Assembly (NCBI RefSeq): GCF_002479325.1 | Contig: NZ_DLMO01000025.1 | Span: 1 to 11,484, forward strand | Origin: Brevundimonas sp. UBA7534 | Lineage (GTDB): Bacteria; Pseudomonadota; Alphaproteobacteria; Caulobacterales; Caulobacteraceae | DNA length: 11,484 nucleotides | Direction of reading: 5' to 3' | In this document: positions 5,587-11,417 of the stretch, piece after piece | Position numbering within the stretch: the stretch's first letter is position 1 | Layout: each line of letters starts with the position of its first letter | The notes under the pieces: model-generated | Databases searched by the model: none | Told to the model about the DNA's origin: nothing | The model's input: the letters and a program-made list of their open reading frames with translations, nothing else | Position numbers and translations under genes: made by a program

Positions 5587-6236
5587 TAGCGGACGCCGAT
5601 GTATTTGTGGGTCTGGACGCTGAGGCGCCATTGGGGGTGGGTCAGGCAGTATTCGATGGCGGCGGCGGTGTTGGCGGCCTGGTCCGGGCCGTCCATCGGC
5701 TGCAGCCAGAACCACTCGAACGCCAGGTGCTCGAACCGTTGGGGCTGGGCCTGGGCCTGCGGATAGACCAGCTTCAGTTCCTGTCCGCTCGTCTGGACCA
5801 CCGGCGCGTCGGCCTTTGGGCTGATGCAGATCCAGTCGATCCCGTCCGGCGCGGCCAGGGTGCCGTTGGACTCGATGGCGATCTCGAACCCGCGCGCGTG
5901 CAGCGCCCCGATCAGCGGTCTGTCCAGTTGCAGCAGCGGCTCCCCGCCGGTGCAGACGACCAGCTTCGGATCGCCTTGGCGCCCCCGCCACATCGCCGCG
6001 ACATGGTCGGCCAGATGATCGGCCGTGGCGAACTTGCCCCCGCCGTCGCCGTCCACGCCCACGAAATCGGTGTCGCAGAAGGTGCAGACGGCGTTCGCCC
6101 GGTCCTGCTCGCGCCCGCTCCACAAATTGCAGCCGGCGAACCGCAGGAAGACGGCCGGCCGCCCCGCCTGTCCGCCCTCGCCCTGCACGGTCAGGAACAC
6201 TTCCTTGGCCGAATAGGTCACCGGGAAGCGGCCCAT
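5586..6236 (-). CDS. queE: 7-carboxy-7-deazaguanine synthase QueE (radical SAM)
   Basis: QueE rearranges 6-carboxytetrahydropterin to 7-carboxy-7-deazaguanine using SAM and a 4Fe-4S cluster. The 216 residues contain FLTVQGEGGQAGRPAVFLRF, then the cluster Cys residues in AGCNLW and VCTFCDTDFVG. The spacing is C-x14-C-x2-C, the atypical arrangement known from the Burkholderia QueE subgroup rather than C-x3-C-x2-C. VVCTGGEPLLQ is the SAM-binding GGEP motif, and ESNGTL and SPKAD follow as expected. ATG 6236 overlaps queC by 19 bases. A GTG at 6221 overlaps the queC stop as GTGA and would start the protein at TYSAKEVFLT, which matches the usual family N-terminus, so this shorter 211-residue form may be the real one. 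Confidence 0.93.
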   Translation of the reverse strand: MGRFPVTYSAKEVFLTVQGEGGQAGRPAVFLRFAGCNLWSGREQDRANAVCTFCDTDFVGVDGDGGGKFATADHLADHVAAMWRGRQGDPKLVVCTGGEPLLQLDRPLIGALHARGFEIAIESNGTLAAPDGIDWICISPKADAPVVQTSGQELKLVYPQAQAQPQRFEHLAFEWFWLQPMDGPDQAANTAAAIEYCLTHPQWRLSVQTHKYIGVR

Positions 6237-6940
6237 TCCTGATGCCCCGCCGCGCGCAGTTCGCACGCCGGGCATTCGCCGCAGCCATAGCCCCAGGCGT
6301 GGCGGTGCGTCCGGTCGCCCCGATAGCAGGTGTGGCTGTCCTCGACGATCAGTTCGACCAGCGGGTCGCCGCCGATCCGGTGCGCCAGCGCCCAGGTCTC
6401 GGCCTTCGTCAGCCACATCAGGGGCGTGTCGATCACCACCGGCTTGTCCAGCCCCAGCGAAAGCGCGCGCGCCATCGCCTCCATCGTCTCGTGGCGGCAG
6501 TCGGGATAGCCCGAATAATCCGTCTCGCACATGCCGCCGACCAGCACCTCGAGCCCGCGCCGGTCCGCCAGCGCCGCCGCCGCGACCAGGAAGATCAGGT
6601 TGCGCCCCGGCACGAAGGTCGTCGGCAAGCCGCGCGCGTCCATCTCGATCTTGCGATCGGCGGTCAGGGCGCTCTCGGCGATCCGGCCGTATCCGGTCAG
6701 ATCGACCACATGGTCCGCGCCCAGCCGCCCGGCGTAGTCCGGAAGAGCGGCCGCCATGCCGTCACGCACCGCCTGCCGCGCCTCCATCTCGACCACATGG
6801 CGTTGGCCATAGTCGAAGCCGACCGTCTCCACCCGCTCGAACCGCTCCAGCGCCCAGGCCAGACAGGTGGCGCTGTCCTGCCCGCCCGAGAACAGGACGA
6901 GGGCCGAAGTCGAAGGGGTCGTTTCCAGGATGACGCTCAT
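6218..6940 (-). CDS. queC: 7-cyano-7-deazaguanine (preQ0) synthase QueC
   Basis: QueC turns 7-carboxy-7-deazaguanine into the nitrile preQ0, using ATP and ammonia. The 240 residues have the N-type ATP pyrophosphatase motif SGGQDSATC at 18-26, FDYGQRH at 42-48, the conserved FVPGRNLIFL (109-118), and GGMCETDYSGYPDCR (135-149). The four zinc Cys residues are Cys205, Cys220, Cys223 and Cys226, in HTCYRGD and GYGCGECPAC. The gap between the first two is 14 residues, longer than in E. coli. It is the first gene of the overlapping queC-queE-queD operon. The rest of the route (FolE upstream, QueF/Tgt/QueA downstream) is not in the window, so whether the product is queuosine or another deazapurine cannot be decided. 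Confidence 0.96.
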   Translation of the reverse strand: MSVILETTPSTSALVLFSGGQDSATCLAWALERFERVETVGFDYGQRHVVEMEARQAVRDGMAAALPDYAGRLGADHVVDLTGYGRIAESALTADRKIEMDARGLPTTFVPGRNLIFLVAAAALADRRGLEVLVGGMCETDYSGYPDCRHETMEAMARALSLGLDKPVVIDTPLMWLTKAETWALAHRIGGDPLVELIVEDSHTCYRGDRTHRHAWGYGCGECPACELRAAGHQEWAASR

Positions 6941-6948
6941 GACAAACC

Positions 6949-6995
6949 TGCGGTCGGCCGCCGGCCGCGCGCATGCAAAAGGGGTGAGGACCGCA
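6949..6995 (-). promoter_or_regulatory. Structured leader of the queCED operon
   Basis: On the minus strand, TGCGGTC (6995-6989) can pair with GACCGCA (6955-6949), a 7-bp stem that encloses a GC-rich segment with the self-complementary GGCC-GCC-GGCC. The stem base ends eight bases before the queC ATG and would sit over its ribosome-binding region. I looked for a preQ1-I riboswitch (C-rich loop with an A-rich tail forming a pseudoknot) and do not see one. This is only a candidate regulatory fold. Confidence 0.25.
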
Positions 6996-7011
6996 TATGG
7001 GTCGGGCGCGG

Positions 7012-7040
7012 CTTCTACACCACCCCGCCCTCCGGCGCAA
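7012..7040 (-). promoter_or_regulatory. Possible promoter of queCED
   Basis: On the minus strand, TTGCGC (7040-7035), 17 bases, then TAGAAG (7017-7012): sigma-70-like with three and four matches to consensus. The TGTAGAAG also resembles the Caulobacter -10 form GCTANAWC. It would give a leader of about 65 bases before queC. It is weak by sequence but is the best candidate in the 177-base gap. Confidence 0.3.
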
Positions 7041-7089
7041 AAGCCCAGCCTGACACCGGTGCCCCGAATCGGCCGCCTGTGGCCACAGC

Positions 7090-7099
7090 TTAACGATTC
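7090..7099 (+). promoter_or_regulatory. TTAAC half-site next to a GANTC site, before the hybrid kinase gene
   Basis: TTAAC at 7090-7094 is a CtrA half-site, and GATTC at 7095-7099 directly follows it. No second TTAA exists at the 7-base spacing. It lies 19 bases before ATG 7118. The motifs are seen directly; cell-cycle control of the kinase is a guess. Confidence 0.22.
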
Positions 7100-7117
7100 C
7101 GCAAAGCCTTCAACGGC

Positions 7118-8767
7118 ATGGTCCGTTCAGTATCTGGAGTATCAGGCCGAATGCCGACCATCGAGGCCCTCTGCGAGCGTCCGACGCCGATCGCCCCGAC
7201 GACGCTGGGGTCGGAGGTCTTTGCGCGGTTTCTGAGCGAGCCGGACACCTTGGTCATCCCCGTGGTGGAAGACGACCGGCCGATCGGCCTGATCGAACGC
7301 ACCGCCTTTCTGGAAAAGATCGCCGGCGCCTTCGGCCACGCGCTTTACGAGGGCCGGCCGGTCACCTTCGTGATGGACGCCGAACCAGCGGTGGTCGAGG
7401 CCGGCGTGCGCATCGACACCTTCTGCGACATCATGGTGAAGGGCGGTCCCGCAGCCCTGCTGCGCGGCTTCATCGTGACGCGCAACGGCCTCTACCACGG
7501 CGTCGGCACGGCCGCGACGCTGCTGCAGGGCGTCAACCAGCGCCAGCGCGACCAGAACCGCGAATTGGCCGAGCAGGCCGAGGCGCTGAGCGACACCCGC
7601 GCCCAGGCCCTGGCCGCCGCGCGCGCCAAGAGCCAGTTCCTGGCGATCATGAGCCATGAACTGCGTACGCCGATGAACGGCGTCCTAGCCGTGGCCGAAC
7701 TGCTGCGCCGCCAGCCCCTCAACGAGGCCGCACAGGCGCACGTGCAGACCATCGTGGATTCTTCCGAAACCCTGCTGCGCATCCTGGAAGACGCGCTTGA
7801 CCTGTCCAAGGCCGAAGCCGGAGAGCTGGATCTGTCGCCGACGCCAACGCCGCTGCGCGCCCTGACCGACGACATCCAGGCCCTGTGGGAGCCCCGTGCG
7901 TCACAGGACGGCGTGACCCTGCTGGTCAGCTACGAAGGCGACACCGAGTTGGCCGCCGTCATCGACGGGGTCCGGGTCAAGCAGGTGTTCAACAACCTGA
8001 TCGGCAACGCCCTGAAATTCGCCCGCAACGGCGTGGTCGAGGCCGGCATGAAGGCCTGGGCCGACAACGGCCGCGTCCACATCGAGGCGCGGGTGCGCGA
8101 CGACGGCCCCGGCGTCGACCCCGACCGGGTCGATTCCATTTTCGAGCCCTTCGTCCACGGCTCCGGCCCCGACGGCGCGGGCCTGGGCCTGGCCATCTGC
8201 CGTCAGGTGATCGACCGCATGGGCGGCCGCATCTGGGCCGAGAACAACGCTGGCCGCGGGGCTACGTTCGCTTTCGACCTGACCGCCGAGCGCGCCGTGA
8301 TCGAACAGGAGCATCCGTCCAACGTCTCGGACCTGGCGGACCTGGAGCTCAAAAGCGCGCCGCACATCCTGATCGTCGACGACAATGCGACAAACCGCGT
8401 GGTGGCTCAGGCGCTGTGCGAGATGTTCGGCTGCAGCTCCGAATTGGCCGAGGATGGCATGGAGGCTCTGGCGGCTGTGCAGGAGCAACGCTTCGACCTG
8501 ATCCTGATGGACATCAAGATGCCCCGCATGGACGGCGTCCAGGCCACCCAGGCCATCCGCGCCCTGCCCGGCGCCGCAGGACGCACCCCGATCGTGGCCC
8601 TGACCGCCAACGCCGACCCGGACGACGCCAAACACTATCTTTCGATCGGCATGGCCGCCGTCGTCGAAAAGCCGATCAAGCCGGAACGGCTGCGCATGGC
8701 CATGAACGCCGCTTTGGCCGACGTCGAGGAGGTCGATGAGGCCGCCGATGGTCGCTCCGCCGCCTGA
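7118..8767 (+). CDS. Soluble hybrid sensor histidine kinase with CBS-like N-terminus and C-terminal receiver
   Basis: 549 residues, no membrane segment or signal peptide, so cytoplasmic. Residues 12-140 look like a tandem CBS-type module (TLVIPVVEDDRPIGLIERTAFLEK; a second unit at about 85-138), similar to N-termini of some GGDEF proteins. A coiled linker (140-172) leads to the HisKA domain with SHELRTPMNG (His180), then the ATPase: N box NNLIGNALKF (Asn297), DDGPGV (328-333), FEPF, and GAGLGLAI (353-360). The receiver covers about 415-535, with Asp421/Asp422, phospho-acceptor Asp465 (LILMDIKMP), Thr496 and Lys518. All key residues are present, so it should autophosphorylate and pass phosphate to its own receiver. 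A separate Hpt protein and final regulator are expected elsewhere. Start ATG 7118 lacks a ribosome site; ATG 7151 is an alternative. I cannot match it to a named Caulobacter kinase. Confidence 0.9.
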   Translation: MVRSVSGVSGRMPTIEALCERPTPIAPTTLGSEVFARFLSEPDTLVIPVVEDDRPIGLIERTAFLEKIAGAFGHALYEGRPVTFVMDAEPAVVEAGVRIDTFCDIMVKGGPAALLRGFIVTRNGLYHGVGTAATLLQGVNQRQRDQNRELAEQAEALSDTRAQALAAARAKSQFLAIMSHELRTPMNGVLAVAELLRRQPLNEAAQAHVQTIVDSSETLLRILEDALDLSKAEAGELDLSPTPTPLRALTDDIQALWEPRASQDGVTLLVSYEGDTELAAVIDGVRVKQVFNNLIGNALKFARNGVVEAGMKAWADNGRVHIEARVRDDGPGVDPDRVDSIFEPFVHGSGPDGAGLGLAICRQVIDRMGGRIWAENNAGRGATFAFDLTAERAVIEQEHPSNVSDLADLELKSAPHILIVDDNATNRVVAQALCEMFGCSSELAEDGMEALAAVQEQRFDLILMDIKMPRMDGVQATQAIRALPGAAGRTPIVALTANADPDDAKHYLSIGMAAVVEKPIKPERLRMAMNAALADVEEVDEAADGRSAA

Positions 8768-8794
8768 GGCCGGAATCTGGAACCTGGAGCCTGA

Positions 8795-8811
8795 TCCGCC
8801 GCGTCGGCGGA
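8795..8811. terminator. Weak hairpin between convergent kinase and nuclease genes
   Basis: TCCGCCG, a 3-base loop (CGT), then CGGCGGA: a 7-bp stem in the 78-base gap between two converging genes. No T-tract on either side, so it is at most a weak or bidirectional terminator. Confidence 0.3.
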
Positions 8812-8845
8812 ACGGCGAAGCGGCTCCCTTCCAACGGACCAAGCT

Positions 8846-9883
8846 CTAGGCCACGCCCTCAACCGTCTCTTCGGACCGATCGTCTTCCTCGTCGTAGCCG
8901 ACCAGGCGAAGCGCGCGGGCCTTCATCCCCCGCAGTTCGGCCCAACGCAGCAACCCCTCCTCACGCCCGTGGGTGATCCAGATCTCTTCGGGGTTCAGTT
9001 CGTCGAAGGTCGAGGTCAGTTCCGCCCAGTCGGCATGGTCCGAGATCACCAGCGGCAGCTCCACGCCGCGCTGGCGGGCGCGGGCGCGAACGCCCATCCA
9101 GCCCGAGGCGAAGGCGGGGATGGGATCGGCGAACCGCCGCGCCCAACGGTCCTGGATGGCGCCGGGCGGGGCGATCGCCACCTCGCCGCCCAGCGCGCCG
9201 CGAGCCAGGTCACGCGTCGGGAGAAGCGGCCCCAGCGTCACGCCTTCCCGCTGATAAAGGGCGTTCAACCGCTCCATCGCGCCGTGGACGTAGATGGGGC
9301 GGCTCCAGCCGGCCTCGCGCAGCAGACGGATGATGCGCTGCGCCTTGCCCAGCGCATAGGCCCCGACCAGATGCGCCCGCTCCGGGAACTGTCGCAGCGA
9401 GCGCACCAGCCGGCCGATCTCCTCCTCGTCGGGAGGATGCCGGAACACCGGCAGGCCGAAGGTCGCCTCGGAGATGAAGACATGGCATGGCACCGGCTCG
9501 AACGGTGCGCAGGTGGGATCGCGGCGGCGCTTGTAGTCGCCCGACACGACCATGGTCAGCCCCCTCCACCGTACCTCGACCTGGGCCGAGCCCAGCACGT
9601 GGCCGGCGGGGACCAGGCGCAGATTCACGCCGTTGATCGCGGTGGCCTGACCATAGTCCGCTGCCTGCTCGCGTCCGGCGAAATCAACCCCGTACCGCTC
9701 GGCCATGATGGCTAGCGTCTGCCGGGTGGCCAGCACGGCGCCGTGCCCCGCCCTGGCGTGATCGGAATGGCCGTGGGTGACGACGGCCCGGTCAACCGGT
9801 CGAACGGGATCGACGTAGAAATCCCCCGGCGGGCAGTAAAGGCCGGCCGGCGTCGGGTGCAGCAGGTCTTCGGGTCGGATCAT
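8846..9883 (-). CDS. Ligase-associated DNA exonuclease (metallo-beta-lactamase/beta-CASP family)
   Basis: 345 residues, the usual size for the family named ligase-associated DNA exonuclease. The metal site is complete: THGHSDHAR gives His37, His39, Asp41 and His42; AGHVLGS gives His95; VVSGDYK gives Asp116. The beta-CASP part has ISEATFG (Glu139), VISDHADW (His283) and WITHGREE (His305). The enzyme class resembles the mRNA 3'-processing nuclease fold (CPSF73/SNM1-like), and in bacteria it usually sits with an ATP-dependent DNA ligase and an Lhr-like helicase as a proposed DNA repair set. Neither is next to it here. The gene converges on the kinase and is divergent from the PaaI-type pair. Function as a DNA exonuclease is family knowledge, not shown here. 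Confidence 0.88.
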   Translation of the reverse strand: MIRPEDLLHPTPAGLYCPPGDFYVDPVRPVDRAVVTHGHSDHARAGHGAVLATRQTLAIMAERYGVDFAGREQAADYGQATAINGVNLRLVPAGHVLGSAQVEVRWRGLTMVVSGDYKRRRDPTCAPFEPVPCHVFISEATFGLPVFRHPPDEEEIGRLVRSLRQFPERAHLVGAYALGKAQRIIRLLREAGWSRPIYVHGAMERLNALYQREGVTLGPLLPTRDLARGALGGEVAIAPPGAIQDRWARRFADPIPAFASGWMGVRARARQRGVELPLVISDHADWAELTSTFDELNPEEIWITHGREEGLLRWAELRGMKARALRLVGYDEEDDRSEETVEGVA

Positions 9884-9898
9884 TCCCCTCTAACGCCC

Positions 9899-9928
9899 TC
9901 GACGCGCTCCGGTCGCGCTCCCTAGAGT
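9899..9928 (+). promoter_or_regulatory. Possible promoter of the thioesterase pair
   Basis: TCGACG (9899-9904), 18 bases, then TAGAGT (9923-9928), in the 74-base divergent gap. This gives a leader of roughly 20-25 bases before ATG 9958. Matches to the -35 and -10 consensus are moderate, and nothing else in the gap is better. Confidence 0.3.
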
Positions 9929-9957
9929 GATCCCGACGGAATCGCACGGAACCCCGC

Positions 9958-10413
9958 ATGACCGACAGCCGCCTGACCGACATATTGCCCCAACTCGCCT
10001 CGGGCGCGGCCCACACCCACGCCCTGGGCTTCATGTTCGAGGGCCTGCATGACGAAGGCGCGCCACGCATCCGCGTTCCCTATCGACCCGACTGGATCGG
10101 AGACCCGGACACCGGGGTGCTGGCGGGCGGGCTGGTGACGACGCTGCTGGATCACGTCGGCGGCCTGGCCGTCTGGGTCGCGATGGACGCCTTTCAGCCG
10201 GTCGCGACCCTGGATCTCAGGGTCGACTATATGCGGGCGGCCGAGCCGGGGCGCGATCTGTTCGCCCAGGCGCGGTGCTTTCGCCTGACGCCGACCATCG
10301 CCTTCGTGCGCGGCTGGGCCTTCGAGGACGACCCCTCGAACCCCGTGGCGGCCTCTCAGGCGGCCTACGTCGTCAACGCCTCCGCGTCCCGCAAGACGGA
10401 GGCCGCAGCATGA
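9958..10413 (+). CDS. PaaI-type hotdog thioesterase, first of a coupled pair
   Basis: 151 residues, one hotdog domain of the PaaI/4HBT group, which hydrolyses acyl- or aryl-CoA thioesters. The core is TGVLAGGLVTTLLDHVGGLA (52-71): the central helix begins after the Gly-Gly, and Asp65 is the expected catalytic acid. The usual His of the HGG motif is Ala56 here. The next strands, ATLDLRVDYMRAAEPGRDLFAQARC, match the family (the VDYMR..EPG pattern). The function in the cell cannot be read: in alphaproteobacteria such pairs occur near phenylacetate or fatty-acid genes, but none are present here. The stop codon overlaps the next start as ATGA. Start at 9958 fits the family, and the ribosome site (CGGAA) is weak. 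Confidence 0.88.
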   Translation: MTDSRLTDILPQLASGAAHTHALGFMFEGLHDEGAPRIRVPYRPDWIGDPDTGVLAGGLVTTLLDHVGGLAVWVAMDAFQPVATLDLRVDYMRAAEPGRDLFAQARCFRLTPTIAFVRGWAFEDDPSNPVAASQAAYVVNASASRKTEAAA

Positions 10414-10808
10414 CCGAACCCCTGTTGGATCGCCTCCCCTATGCGCGGTTCCTGGACCTGCGCACACAGATGAACGGCGACGAACTGACCGTGGTGATGC
10501 CGTTCGCGGATCGATTGATCGGCAATCCGATGCTGCCGGCGCTGCATGGCGGTTCCACCGCGGCCCTGCTGGAGATGACGGCGATGGCCCAGGTCGCCCT
10601 GGCCTTTCCCGGCGCGCGCCTGCCTCGCCCCATCAACGTCACGGTCGCCTATCTGCGCACGGGCCGACCTCTCGATGTGTTCGCTCGCGCCAGCATCAGC
10701 CGCGCAGGCCGACGTGTCGCGCACGTCCTGGCCGAGGCCTGGCAGGTCAGCCGAGACCAACCTATCGCCTCGCTGACGGCGCACTTCCTGTTGGAAGACG
10801 GCGCCTAG
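10410..10808 (+). CDS. PaaI-type hotdog thioesterase, second of a coupled pair
   Basis: 132 residues, one hotdog domain. It starts at the ATG that overlaps the previous TGA (ATGA), so translation is almost certainly coupled; longer upstream frames are spurious. The catalytic region is PALHGGSTAALLEMTAMAQV (43-62), with a normal HGG (46-48) and Glu55 where many relatives have Asp. The following strand INVTVAYLRTGRPLDVFARA (75-94) and the C-terminal AEAWQ and LTAHFLLED strands are typical. It differs clearly from the first gene, so this is an old pair and not a recent duplication. Hotdog enzymes are dimers or tetramers of dimers, and a mixed assembly of the two proteins is possible but unproven. 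Confidence 0.88.
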   Translation: MTEPLLDRLPYARFLDLRTQMNGDELTVVMPFADRLIGNPMLPALHGGSTAALLEMTAMAQVALAFPGARLPRPINVTVAYLRTGRPLDVFARASISRAGRRVAHVLAEAWQVSRDQPIASLTAHFLLEDGA

Positions 10809-10853
10809 GCGATCCTTTCCCAGACGCTCTGAAATCGACGCCGCCTGGTCGCA

Positions 10854-10885
10854 CACGCCTCGAGCGTGGCGCACGATTACGTGCG
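10854..10885. repeat. Two adjacent short dyads after the thioesterase pair
   Basis: CACGC-(5)-GCGTG at 10854-10868 and CGCACG-ATTA-CGTGCG at 10870-10885 are two perfect inverted repeats side by side, about 45-75 bases past the second thioesterase stop. Neither has a T-tract. They may act together as a weak terminator, or be sites upstream of the next promoter. Confidence 0.3.
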
Positions 10886-10886
10886 A

Positions 10887-10915
10887 TTGCGATTCGGTGA
10901 ACAAGTCTCTATCAA
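10887..10915 (+). promoter_or_regulatory. Possible promoter of the 116-aa protein gene
   Basis: TTGCGA (10887-10892), 17 bases, then TATCAA (10910-10915): sigma-70-like with four matches in each hexamer. The -35 overlaps a GATTC (GANTC) site at 10891-10895. The local base composition is clearly AT-richer than the flanking genes. Transcription from here would start just before or inside the AGGGTTAAA repeats. Confidence 0.45.
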
Positions 10916-10917
10916 AC

Positions 10918-10942
10918 AGGGTTAAATCGTGTTAGGGTTAAA
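10918..10942 (+). repeat. Tandem AGGGTTAAA direct repeat, candidate operator
   Basis: AGGGTTAAA occurs at 10918-10926 and again at 10934-10942, with seven bases between copies (16-base period). It sits directly downstream of the possible -10 element and 31 bases before the ATG. Read on the minus strand each copy is TTTAACCCT, which contains the CtrA-like half-site TTAACC, but the spacing (12 bases between TTAA units) is not the canonical 7. Confidence 0.5.
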
Positions 10943-10973
10943 GTCTCGTTGACCATACCCACAGGGGCTTCTC

Positions 10974-11324
10974 ATGGACCGCACTGAAGTCGTCGCTGGC
11001 GTCGCTGGCGATCTCTACGCCACCGAACACGCCATCGACGCCGCCATCACCCAGGCCACGACACTGGTTCAATCGTTCATCGGCGCCCGTGCGGCCCTCG
11101 AGCTCTCGCCCGTCGCGGCCACCGGTTCGCAGGCCAAGGCGATGGAAGCGATCGCCGCCCTGGCGACGGCGCGTGAAGCCATCGTCGCCTGCCACGCCGA
11201 GATGCAGAAGGACCATCGCCGCCTGGGCTGGGGAACTTACGCTGCGGGTCCGGTCGGCAAGCCGGACGACTGGCTCGACCCGCAGCCGCGTGAACGCACC
11301 AAGAACCACCTTCGCGTTGCGTGA
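10974..11324 (+). CDS. Hypothetical helical protein, 116 aa
   Basis: I do not recognise this family. The 116-residue protein starts at ATG 10974, with AGGGG six to ten bases upstream, and has codon use like its neighbours, so it is very likely a real gene. The first 80 residues are predicted by eye to be almost all alpha-helix (Ala, Thr, Ile and Val with regular charges: DLYATEHAIDAAITQATTLV, and AMEAIAALATAREAIVACHA), in the style of small helical-bundle proteins, with a Ser/Pro/Gly break at 45-52. The C-terminal 35 residues differ: basic, with aromatic and Pro/Gly residues (HRRLGWGTYA, KPDDWLDPQPRERTK). There is no signal peptide or membrane segment. It has its own promoter-like region with direct repeats and its own terminator, so it is a stand-alone, probably regulated, unit. 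Confidence 0.82.
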   Translation: MDRTEVVAGVAGDLYATEHAIDAAITQATTLVQSFIGARAALELSPVAATGSQAKAMEAIAALATAREAIVACHAEMQKDHRRLGWGTYAAGPVGKPDDWLDPQPRERTKNHLRVA

Positions 11325-11337
11325 AATTGCGGTAACC

Positions 11338-11370
11338 TGAGCGGTATCTGATACCCGCACCGCTCATTTT
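11338..11370 (+). terminator. Intrinsic terminator after the 116-aa gene
   Basis: TGAGCGG (11338-11344) pairs with CCGCTCA (11360-11366), with an inner GGTATC/GATACC able to extend or compete, followed by TTTT at 11367-11370. It starts 13 bases after the stop codon. It is a plausible Rho-independent terminator. Confidence 0.7.
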
Positions 11371-11378
11371 AGGTCATT

Positions 11379-11412
11379 ATCGCCCCCAAGGCTGATCGGC
11401 TTTGGGGGCGAT
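11379..11412. repeat. Long GC-rich hairpin before the last gene
   Basis: Bases 11379-11392 pair with 11399-11412: a perfect 11-bp ATCGCCCCCAA/TTGGGGGCGAT stem, extended by a G-T pair and two G-C pairs to 14 bp with a 6-base loop. No T-tract follows on either strand. It ends five bases before a possible ATG at 11418, and its right arm holds the only purine-rich stretch that could be a ribosome site. Confidence 0.6.
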
Positions 11413-11417
11413 GTCGT

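Noticed and set aside
5587..6288. Long minus-strand frame in front of QueD suggesting a fusion
   Set aside because: It is the off-frame shadow of queE. QueD starts at 5586, with the overlap TAATG.
6941..7117. preQ1 riboswitch upstream of queC
   Set aside because: I do not see the C-rich loop with an A-rich tail pseudoknot or another known preQ1 class. Only a generic fold is supported.
7885..8739. 284-residue plus-strand frame inside the kinase gene
   Set aside because: It is an Arg/Gly-rich shadow of the kinase frame, caused by high GC.
7901..8842. 313-residue minus-strand frame antisense to the kinase
   Set aside because: It has His/Gln/Val-rich composition typical of antisense shadows, and the kinase frame has full catalytic motifs.
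8969..9715. 248-residue plus-strand frame antisense to the exonuclease gene
   Set aside because: It is a shadow of the metallo-beta-lactamase gene, whose metal-binding motifs are complete.
10922..10941. Canonical CtrA box in the AGGGTTAAA repeat
   Set aside because: The spacing is 6 (TTAA-N6-TTAG) or 12 between TTAA units, not the required 7.
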